Source: Nocardioides sp. (GTDB taxonomy: Bacteria > Actinomycetota > Actinomycetes > Propionibacteriales > Nocardioidaceae). Taken from it: a stretch of DNA of 7,365 nucleotides. A program made the translations under genes and the position numbers. Of the stretch, positions 1 through 4,907 are shown in pieces. The stretch covers positions 1-7,365 of the forward strand of contig JAKDNC010000174.1 of assembly GCA_030452025.1 (NCBI GenBank). The letters run 5' to 3'. Numbering within the stretch: the stretch's first letter is position 1; every line of letters begins with the position of its first letter. The notes below the pieces were generated by a model. It was not told the origin of the DNA. It worked only from the letters and a program-made list of their open reading frames with translations, and searched no databases.

Positions 1-24
1 CGCAACCAGACCAATCTTCTTCAT
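1..24 (-). CDS. 5' end of a leftward gene (partial, eight codons)
   Basis: The minus strand from 24 reads ATG AAG AAG ATT GGT CTG GTT GCG, giving MKKIGLVA, and then leaves the window. A G-rich Shine-Dalgarno-like run (CGGGGG) lies about 10 nt upstream of the ATG. A charged KK followed by small hydrophobic residues would fit the start of a signal peptide, or the first beta strand of a Rossmann-like protein. Eight codons cannot decide between these. The gene would be divergent from gmd, sharing the 25-256 spacer. It is called from the start codon, the SD-like run and the arrangement only. Confidence 0.4.
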
Positions 25-51
25 GACAAAACCCCCGAGAATTGCTGTTTT

Positions 52-67
52 GGTGTTTGGCGACACC
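52..67. repeat. Small inverted repeat in the divergent spacer
   Basis: GGTGT (52-56) and ACACC (63-67) form a 5-bp inverted repeat around the 6-nt TTGGCG. It sits 28-43 nt upstream of the leftward start at 24, in the least GC-rich part of the spacer. Its place would suit an operator or promoter element, but a 5-bp repeat can easily arise by chance. Confidence 0.25.
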
Positions 68-88
68 TTGCCGCCCAAGAAGGGGGGG

Positions 89-172
89 ATGTCAATGCTT
101 CGAGAGGCGAGCCTTCGCGCATGCGGATGCGGATGCGGATGCGGATGCGGATGCGAATCCTGTCCACGTTGA
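89..172 (+). CDS. Possible 27-codon Cys-Gly-rich upstream ORF
   Basis: An ATG at 89 directly follows a purine-rich AAGAAGGGGGGG run that could serve as a ribosome binding site. The frame reads through the hexamer repeat at 121-156 to a TGA at 170-172. The peptide starts MSMLREASLRA, continues as alternating Cys-Gly from the GCGGAT units, and ends ESCPR, with seven cysteines in all. It is in the same frame as gmd and ends 84 nt before it. It could be a leader peptide, or an accidental reading of the microsatellite. No homology can be judged at this length. Confidence 0.25.
   Translation: MSMLREASLRACGCGCGCGCGCESCPR
121..156. repeat. Hexanucleotide tandem repeat (ATGCGG), six units
   Basis: Five perfect ATGCGG units (starts at 121, 127, 133, 139 and 145) are followed by one variant, ATGCGA, at 151. 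The array lies 101 nt upstream of the gmd ATG. Copy number could change by slippage. Because the unit is a multiple of three, such changes would lengthen or shorten the overlapping small ORF without shifting its frame, and would alter spacing in the gmd leader. Confidence 0.9.
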
Positions 173-186
173 CGGCCTCATCGACG

Positions 187-204
187 GAGCCGCCCCGCGG
201 GCTC
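187..204 (+). repeat. Short GC hairpin in the gmd leader
   Basis: GAGCC (187-191) can pair with GGCTC (200-204) around an 8-nt loop that contains CCGCG. It lies between the end of the small upstream ORF (172) and the gmd start (257). There is no T-tract after it, so it is not a standard intrinsic terminator. It might be part of a folded leader. Confidence 0.25.
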
Positions 205-256
205 ACTTGCGAGCGGCACGCACCTCATAGGGGCAGGGCGACTAGGGTTGCTCACC

Positions 257-1234
257 ATGAAGCGTGCGTTCATCACCGGCATCACGGGCCAGGACGGCTC
301 GTACCTCGCAGACCTCCTCCTCGAGAAGGGCTACGAGGTCCACGGGCTGGTGCGCCGCACCTCGATGTTGAGCCGCACCCGGATCGACCACCTGCACGAC
401 AACCCGAACCTGACGCTGCACTACGGCGACCTCACCGACGGGGTCTCGCTGGTCAACCTGGTCCGCGAGGTCGAGCCGCACGAGGTCTACAACCTCGGCG
501 CGATGAGCCACGTGAAGATCTCGTTCGAGATGCCCGACTACACCACCTCGACCAACGCGATCGGCACACTGCACCTGCTTTCGGCGATCCGAGCCGCTGG
601 CCTGGACTGCCGCTTCTACCAGGCGTCCACCTCGGAGATGTTCGGCTCGACACCGCCGCCGCAGGACGAGGACAGCAAGTTCCACCCCCGCTCGCCGTAC
701 GGCGCCTCGAAGCTGCAGGCGCACTGGACCACGGTCAACTATCGCGAGGCCTACGACCTGTTCGCGGTCTCCGGGATCCTGTTCAACCACGAGTCGCCGC
801 GGCGCGGGGAGAATTTCGTGACCCGCAAGATCACCAAGGCCGTCGCCACGATCGAGGCCGGCGTGTGGGACCACGTCGAGCTCGGCAACCTCGCAGCGAT
901 CCGCGACTGGGGCTACGCGCCGGAGTACGTCGAGGGCATGTGGCGGATGCTGCAGGCCGACGAGCCCGACGACTACGTCCTGGCGACCGGCGTGGGCCAC
1001 ACGGTGGAGGAGTTCTGCGCGGCCGCGTTCGCCCACGCGGGGCTGAACTGGGAGGACCACGTCCGCTACAACAAGGACTACGAGCGCCCCTCCGAGGTCG
1101 ACGCGCTGATCGGCGACTCGTCCAAGGCCGCCGACAAGCTGGGCTGGAAGGCGCAGACCACCGCGCTCGACCTCGCCCGACTGATGGTCGACGCCGACCG
1201 TGAGGACCTCGCCCGCCTGCTCGACAAGAACTAA
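257..1234 (+). CDS. gmd: GDP-mannose 4,6-dehydratase
   Basis: This extended-SDR enzyme converts GDP-D-mannose to GDP-4-keto-6-deoxy-D-mannose in the cytoplasm, the entry point to GDP-6-deoxyhexoses such as GDP-fucose and GDP-rhamnose. The 325-residue protein opens with the family hallmark GITGQDGSYL (residues 8-17, NAD(P)-binding glycine motif). It has the catalytic set T125/E127 in STSEMFG and Y148-x3-K152 in YGASK. It also has the nucleotide-binding NHESPRRGENFVTRKIT block (178-194) and the C-terminal RPSEVD motif. The block usually written GNLDAxRDWG reads GNLAAIRDWG here. It is somewhat shorter than the 370-residue enterobacterial enzyme, but complete. The ATG at 257 is chosen because MKRAFITG matches the family start and AGGG lies 9 nt upstream; an in-frame TTG at 248 is possible. 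TAGGGT at 243-248 is also positioned as a -10 for a near-leaderless transcript. No partner reductase or epimerase gene is in view. Confidence 0.95.
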   Translation: MKRAFITGITGQDGSYLADLLLEKGYEVHGLVRRTSMLSRTRIDHLHDNPNLTLHYGDLTDGVSLVNLVREVEPHEVYNLGAMSHVKISFEMPDYTTSTNAIGTLHLLSAIRAAGLDCRFYQASTSEMFGSTPPPQDEDSKFHPRSPYGASKLQAHWTTVNYREAYDLFAVSGILFNHESPRRGENFVTRKITKAVATIEAGVWDHVELGNLAAIRDWGYAPEYVEGMWRMLQADEPDDYVLATGVGHTVEEFCAAAFAHAGLNWEDHVRYNKDYERPSEVDALIGDSSKAADKLGWKAQTTALDLARLMVDADREDLARLLDKN

Positions 1235-1243
1235 GCGACCACC

Positions 1244-1304
1244 CGGACGACCAATCACGGGCGAAACAGGCGAAATGCGGGGTTTCTCGGCCTATTTGGT
1301 CGTC
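1244..1304. repeat. 61-nt inverted-repeat element, copy 1
   Basis: The left arm CGGACGACCAAT starts at 1244 and the right arm ends TTTGGTCGTC at 1304. GACGACCAA (1246-1254) pairs perfectly with TTGGTCGTC (1296-1304), giving a 9-bp stem around 41 nt. The element begins 9 nt after the gmd stop and lies between two convergent genes, so it could act as a terminator. Its right arm encodes the last codons and TAG stop of the leftward nuclease-like gene. A second copy lies exactly 961 nt downstream in the same orientation. By hand count 43 of 61 positions agree without gaps: the outer 12 nt on the left and 16 nt on the right (GGCCTATTTGGTCGTC) are identical, and the middle has diverged. Confidence 0.85.
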
Positions 1305-2149
1305 GTGGTGGCCGCCCAGCTGCGCAGAACGCCACTGACCCACTCCGGGTGGTGCATCACCTGTGGCCAGGTGAACCGCAGGACGGTCCATCCCGCGGTG
1401 ACCAGCAGCGTGTAACGCAGGCAGTCGGCGTCGTGGGCCTCCCGGCTCGCGTGGAAGCCCCAGGAGTCCGCCTCCAGCACGAGCCGTCGCCCTTCGTCGA
1501 CCAGATCCGGGTGGGTCATCGCGCCCGGGATGCGGATCGGGAACTGAGGAGTGACCAGCAGCCCGGCCGAAATCGCCAACGCCCGCAGCACCGACTCGAA
1601 CGGGTTCATCGAGCGCCCGTCGGCATGCTCGACCACGCGTCGTACCGTCGCCGCGTTGCGTCCCTTCATCGCGGGCGCCGCTGTGACGAGCTCCGCTCTG
1701 CTCACCTCTCCGCTCCGCAGCGCGGAGTCGGCGATGGCCAGCGCCTCGTCGAAGGGCAGGTCCCCGGCACAGTCGATGACCGTGCGCACCCGCGTGGTGA
1801 CTCGCCCGGCCACCTCAGCGGCGGCCAGCGTCTTCCAGTGCAGGTGGACTCCGCACCGCTTGGCCGGGGCCACCTTTCGCCCCCTCGGCACCGTCACGTG
1901 AGGACGCCAGTCGTCGATCTTGGTCTTCCAGCCCCAGTGGGCAGCCGCCGAGGCGTGGGAGATGAGCCCGTTGAGCCGCGCAGCCGCTGCCCCGAACTCG
2001 GTCAAGGGCAGCATGTAGGAGTTGCGCGCGACCCGGCTGATCCGCTGGCTGCCGACTGCCGTACGCAGCTTCCGACGCGACGACTGCGCGACGATCTCAC
2101 CCCCGGTCGCGACACCACCGAGCTCGATCAGCGCTTGCACTGCGTCCAT
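1292..2149 (-). CDS. Orphan winged-helix (AbiEi-like) plus DUF559/Vsr-like nuclease protein
   Basis: The 285-residue protein starts MDAVQALIELGGVATGGEIV, a helical/winged-helix segment (about 1-50) like the N-terminal domain of AbiEi-family type IV antitoxins. A middle region (about 60-175) is of unknown fold. The C-terminus matches DUF559, a Vsr-like PD-(D/E)XK nuclease fold: E185 in FESVLR, D215 in HPDLVD, E226-x-D228 in VLEADSWGFH, then D241xxxR245 and GWTVLRFTW. The acidic residues are all present, so a nuclease activity is conceivable; substrate and role are unknown. No AbiEii-type toxin gene is adjacent. The ATG at 2149 is preferred because the domain begins there; a TTG at 2215 would add 22 residues and start inside repeat copy 2. 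The SD is weak. The last codons (TTK, TAG) lie within repeat copy 1. The gene interrupts an otherwise coherent glycan locus, which suggests insertion. Confidence 0.85.
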   Translation of the reverse strand: MDAVQALIELGGVATGGEIVAQSSRRKLRTAVGSQRISRVARNSYMLPLTEFGAAAARLNGLISHASAAAHWGWKTKIDDWRPHVTVPRGRKVAPAKRCGVHLHWKTLAAAEVAGRVTTRVRTVIDCAGDLPFDEALAIADSALRSGEVSRAELVTAAPAMKGRNAATVRRVVEHADGRSMNPFESVLRALAISAGLLVTPQFPIRIPGAMTHPDLVDEGRRLVLEADSWGFHASREAHDADCLRYTLLVTAGWTVLRFTWPQVMHHPEWVSGVLRSWAATTTTK

Positions 2150-2188
2150 GCTGTGATGCTCGCGCACATCGCCCGAGTGCCGCAGATG

Positions 2189-2197
2189 TTGTCCACA
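2189..2197 (+). promoter_or_regulatory. Perfect actinobacterial-type DnaA-box sequence
   Basis: TTGTCCACA matches the DnaA-box consensus reported for high-GC actinobacteria such as Streptomyces. It lies between the start of the nuclease-like gene (2149) and repeat copy 2 (2204). It is a single box with no cluster around it, so it is not an origin. A perfect 9-mer on either strand is expected by chance in roughly one window of this size in twenty. Confidence 0.3.
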
Positions 2198-2203
2198 GGC
2201 CAC

Positions 2204-2268
2204 ACGGACGACCAATTGGAGCCAGAGTCGGCGATTTCGGGGCGTTGTAGGCCTATTTGGTCGTCCGT
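2204..2268. repeat. 61-nt inverted-repeat element, copy 2 (longer stem)
   Basis: ACGGACGACCAA (2204-2215) pairs perfectly with TTGGTCGTCCGT (2257-2268), a 12-bp stem around 41 nt. The part equivalent to copy 1 is 2205-2265. It begins 12 nt downstream of the last gene of the leftward operon (stop at 2281-2283) and lies upstream of the nuclease-like gene, so it could terminate the operon. There is no T-tract after the stem on either strand. The copy is shared with 1244-1304 in direct orientation, which would be expected if the gene between them arrived together with one element. Confidence 0.85.
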
Positions 2269-2280
2269 AGGGCCGGTTGA

Positions 2281-3291
2281 TCAGCGAGCACGCCGCAACC
2301 AGAGCGACGAGGCCGGGTTCGGGTCCTGCGCGAGCGGGGTGTAGTCGCGGAACCGGCTGACCAGGAAGTCCTCGTCGTCGTGGCGCACCAGCGGCGTGGA
2401 GAGCAGGACCTCGAAGGAGTCGTTGAAGGCCAGGAACGTCTGGACCACCATCGCCTCGTTCCAGAAGACGGGCCAGCGCTCACCGAACAGCCAGGTCTCG
2501 GCCGGGAACGGCGTGTTCCACGGGAAGTGCACGTCGTGGATGTGCACCAGCACCCCGGGCGCCAGCCGCGGCAGCACCTCGAGGAAGAGGTAGGCGACGT
2601 CGGAATCCACCTTGAGCGCGTGGGAGGAGTCGATGAAGAGCACGTCGCCGGACTCCAGCTCCTCGAAGCGGGCCAGCGGCACGTCCTGCACGAACCCCTC
2701 CACCAACGCGAAGTCGGGCAGGGTCCGCAGAGCGTCGAACGGGTACGGCTCGATGCAGGCGATCGAGAGCGGGGAACCGTCGGCGACGTTGCGCGCGGCG
2801 GCCAGCGACGCGTAGTACGTCGAGAGGCCGGAGCCAACCTCGAGGTAGCGGGCGGGCTTGTGCTCACGCAGCATGTAGTAGAGCGTCCGCGCGTCGAAGG
2901 CCGGATAGCCCGGCCCGAAGCCGCGCCGGGTGTTGGCCAGGTAGTCACCGGTGACGTCGAGGAACTCCGCCTCCCACCCATCGGCGAGTACGCCGAGTCG
3001 CTTGCGCATCCCCGGCACGTCCAGGTCGAGCCCAGCCAACGGGCTGGGGCGGTCCCAGCGCGCACGCGTCTTCTCGATCTCCGCGAGCACCGGCAGCGTG
3101 GAGTAGTAGTCGGCCCGCTTCACGATGTTGTAGCCGAAGAGGCCGAAGAACCAGTGCGCCAGGCGGATCCGACGGCGGCGCACCCCGAAGACGAGACGGT
3201 CCAGTCGCTCGACGACGAAGCCGGGCAGGAACCGCGAAGCCTTCTGCTTGGCGCTCTGCGGCGCGGACGGCGGATCGCTCGTCGTGCTCAT
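2281..3291 (-). CDS. Class I SAM-dependent methyltransferase (Methyltransf_24-like)
   Basis: The 336-residue protein carries a Rossmann SAM-binding core. Motif I is ARYLEVGSGLSTYY (147-160). An acidic residue ends the second strand at E181 (IACIEPYP). The motif DVLFIDSSHALKVDSD (216-231) is followed by LVHIHDVHFPW (248-258), a pattern typical of Methyltransf_24-type O-methyltransferases. The first 110 residues are basic and partly hydrophobic (LAHWFFGLFGYNI at 44-56); they may bind acceptor or membrane surface rather than span it. The ATG at 3291 is chosen because it overlaps the previous gene's TGA (ATGA) and has AGGA 6 nt upstream. A GTG at 3342 would add 17 residues that overlap that gene. 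It is the last gene of the operon. Methylation of a sugar hydroxyl is the likely role given the neighbours; the acceptor is unknown. Confidence 0.85.
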   Translation of the reverse strand: MSTTSDPPSAPQSAKQKASRFLPGFVVERLDRLVFGVRRRRIRLAHWFFGLFGYNIVKRADYYSTLPVLAEIEKTRARWDRPSPLAGLDLDVPGMRKRLGVLADGWEAEFLDVTGDYLANTRRGFGPGYPAFDARTLYYMLREHKPARYLEVGSGLSTYYASLAAARNVADGSPLSIACIEPYPFDALRTLPDFALVEGFVQDVPLARFEELESGDVLFIDSSHALKVDSDVAYLFLEVLPRLAPGVLVHIHDVHFPWNTPFPAETWLFGERWPVFWNEAMVVQTFLAFNDSFEVLLSTPLVRHDDEDFLVSRFRDYTPLAQDPNPASSLWLRRAR

Positions 3292-4139
3292 CGCTGGTCC
3301 TGTCGGGAGTGAGGGCCGAGGTGGGGCTGCACGCCCGCCCACTCCTCGATGTCGCGGGCGAGGGCCACGCCGATCGCGCGGTGCAGCTCGGGCGAGTAGT
3401 GGAAGCCGTCCGGCGTGGCCTTCTCCGGGTCGCCGCCGGACACCTCATGAGCGATCGGCGCCACGCGGAACCAACGCACGTTGGGCAGCCCGATCCGGGC
3501 GACCATCGCCTCGATGGCCGCATTCATCACCTTCATCCGCGGCGCCATTCCGGGGAACCAGGTCTGGTAGCGCCGGGTCGGCGGCAACAGCTCGAAGCAG
3601 TAGATCAGCGGACTGCCGACCTGCTGGACGTGCTCGACGTACTGCTCCAGGTCGGCGACCACGCGACGCGGCCGACTGCGCCGGGTCGTCGGGTCGAGTG
3701 CGGCGTCGAGGCGGGCCTGCAGCTTCGCGAGCGTCATCCAGACCGGGCGGAGCACCTTCTCGCGATAGAGCCTCGTCCACGGGCGGCGCTTCACCTTGAG
3801 GCTGTTGGCGTGGCGCTCGAGCCATCGCGGAAGGAAGAAGTGGATCGTCTCGTAGTGGCCGTAGACCAGGACGATCACGTCCGGGGAGTAGCCGAGGATC
3901 TCCTTCTGCCAGGTGCTCAGGATCGTGGAGGTCTTCTCCGAGGTCATCGTGATCGTCTGCACCTGGCACGAACGACCGTCATCGAGCAGTTGCTGCTCCA
4001 GTGCGCGCGGGAAGGTGAAGTCGCTGCGCGGGCCACCCATCGGCGAGCTCCAGTTGACCGTCGAGGCGCCCTTGACCAGCACCCGCAACGGCAGCGCGCC
4101 CGCACTCATCCGGCCCGCACTCATCCCGCCCTCGCTCAT
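3288..4139 (-). CDS. SGNH/GDSL-like hydrolase or acyltransferase, atypical motifs
   Basis: The 283-residue protein has the outline of an SGNH fold. A first strand ends in VLVKGASTVNW, with S26 as presumed nucleophile in GAS instead of GDS. A second block reads DVIVLVYGHYE (87-97) where the family has GxND. A late TPDGFHYS places D244 and H247 as a DxxH catalytic pair. There is no signal peptide or membrane segment, so it should act in the cytoplasm. In glycan loci, SGNH proteins commonly add or remove O-acyl groups; this is the inferred role. The start at 4139 has a strong GGAGGG SD 8 nt upstream and overlaps the upstream stop (ATGA). Two further in-frame ATGs follow at 15-nt intervals in a tandem repeat. 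Substitution of the block III Asn makes the oxyanion hole unusual. Confidence 0.75.
   Translation of the reverse strand: MSEGGMSAGRMSAGALPLRVLVKGASTVNWSSPMGGPRSDFTFPRALEQQLLDDGRSCQVQTITMTSEKTSTILSTWQKEILGYSPDVIVLVYGHYETIHFFLPRWLERHANSLKVKRRPWTRLYREKVLRPVWMTLAKLQARLDAALDPTTRRSRPRRVVADLEQYVEHVQQVGSPLIYCFELLPPTRRYQTWFPGMAPRMKVMNAAIEAMVARIGLPNVRWFRVAPIAHEVSGGDPEKATPDGFHYSPELHRAIGVALARDIEEWAGVQPHLGPHSRQDQR
4095..4139 (-). repeat. Three tandem 15-nt repeats, each with an in-frame ATG
   Basis: Reading leftward from 4139, three 15-nt units encode MSEGG, MSAGR and MSAGA, with ATGs at 4139, 4124 and 4109. Units 2 and 3 start identically (ATGAGTGCGGGC). Each G-rich unit end could act as a weak ribosome binding site for the next ATG. 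The first ATG has the best SD. The repeat sits before the first conserved strand, so copy changes should be tolerated. Confidence 0.85.
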
Positions 4140-4894
4140 CCGGTCAGCCCTCCGTCGACGACGAGCACCTGCCCGGTGAGGTAGGTGTTGCGCGGGTCGG
4201 TGAGGAACTGGCAGGCGCGGGCGATGTCCTCGGGCTCACCGAGGCGGCCGGAGGGAGTCCGCCGGACGATCTGGCGCATCTGCTCCTCGTCGAGGCCGTG
4301 GCTCATCTCGGTCCGCAGATAACCCGGCGCGACGCCGTTCACGGTGATCCCGCGCGATCCGAGCTCCCGGGCGAGGGCACGGGTCAGCCCGTCGAGCGCG
4401 GCCTTGGTCGCGCTGTAGACCGCGAGTCCCCGGTAGCCCGAACGCCCCACGATCGAGGAGACGTTGACGATCGTGCCGATGTTGCGGGCCAGCATCCGGC
4501 GACTGACCAGGCGGGTGACGTAGAGGGTGCCCTTGAGGTTCAGGTCCACGACCGTGTCGATGTCGTCGTCGGAGAAGAGCCCGAGGATGCCGTCGCGGGC
4601 GACGCCGGCGTTGTTGATGAGTACGTCGACCTGCCCCCACGTGTCGATCGCTGCCTTGACGAACGCGTCGGCGTCCTCGCGCCTGGACAGGTCGGCGCTG
4701 GTGAAGCGGAACCGGTCGGGGTACTCCTCGAGCCAAGCTTCCACCTCGGGGGTGATGCTGCGCGCACAGGTGGCGACGCGATCGCCGGACTCGAGGTAGG
4801 ACGCGACAATGCCGGCCCCGAGGCCCCGGCTCCCGCCGGTGACCAGCACGACGCGGCCTCCCGTGGCGGACTGGTCGTTGGTCTCGTCACTCAC
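4136..4894 (-). CDS. Short-chain dehydrogenase/reductase, FabG-like
   Basis: This 252-residue classical SDR has the cofactor motif TGGSRGLG (19-26), NNAG (94-97) and the catalytic set N119, S147, Y160 and K164 (YSATK). It also has the usual PG-turn (VAPGYLRTEM) and the C-terminal VDGGLTG. A basic residue in the glycine motif (R23) suggests NADP(H). It resembles 3-oxoacyl-ACP reductases, and its place directly after an ACP and an acyl ligase supports an acyl-ACP substrate. A nucleotide-sugar or free hydroxy-acid substrate remains possible. The start is GTG at 4894; an in-frame TGA lies two codons upstream. The gene is 7 nt after the ligase stop, and its own TGA overlaps the next ATG, consistent with translational coupling. 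Confidence 0.85.
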   Translation of the reverse strand: MSDETNDQSATGGRVVLVTGGSRGLGAGIVASYLESGDRVATCARSITPEVEAWLEEYPDRFRFTSADLSRREDADAFVKAAIDTWGQVDVLINNAGVARDGILGLFSDDDIDTVVDLNLKGTLYVTRLVSRRMLARNIGTIVNVSSIVGRSGYRGLAVYSATKAALDGLTRALARELGSRGITVNGVAPGYLRTEMSHGLDEEQMRQIVRRTPSGRLGEPEDIARACQFLTDPRNTYLTGQVLVVDGGLTG

Positions 4895-4907
4895 TGCTCA
4901 CTCACTG
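4887..4907. repeat. 11-nt tandem duplication at the ligase/reductase junction
   Basis: TCACTCACTG occurs at 4887-4896 and again at 4898-4907, separated by one C. On the coding strand the first copy holds the ligase TGA (4904-4902) and the second holds the reductase GTG start (4894-4892). Within the first copy a GTG overlaps the TGA as GTGA. This suggests the genes once overlapped by 4 nt, like the next two junctions, before a short duplication separated them. Confidence 0.8.

Noticed and set aside
121..1203. Long rightward ORF of 360 codons beginning MRMRMRMR
   Set aside because: It is an out-of-frame reading of gmd, very rich in Arg, Pro and Gly, with no family motifs; its start lies in the hexamer repeat.
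242..1258. 338-codon leftward ORF opposite gmd
   Set aside because: It is the antisense shadow of a clearly recognisable gene, common in GC-rich DNA, and has no motifs.
1244..1304. Standard intrinsic terminator
   Set aside because: A 9-bp stem with a 41-nt centre and no following T-tract is unlike a rho-independent terminator, although a termination role is not excluded.
2150..2215. Extended TTG start for the nuclease-like gene
   Set aside because: The 22 extra residues are not domain-like, no SD precedes the TTG, and the start would lie inside the repeat stem. The ATG at 2149 begins the winged-helix segment.
1244..2268. Integron cassette with attC sites
   Set aside because: The layout (gene plus imperfect inverted repeats in direct orientation) is similar, but the core sites RYYYAAC and GTTRRRY are not at the ends and no integrase gene is visible.
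1349..2344. 331-codon rightward ORF over the nuclease-like gene
   Set aside because: It is antisense to the DUF559 gene with low-complexity Arg/Gly/Pro content, and it crosses repeat copy 2.
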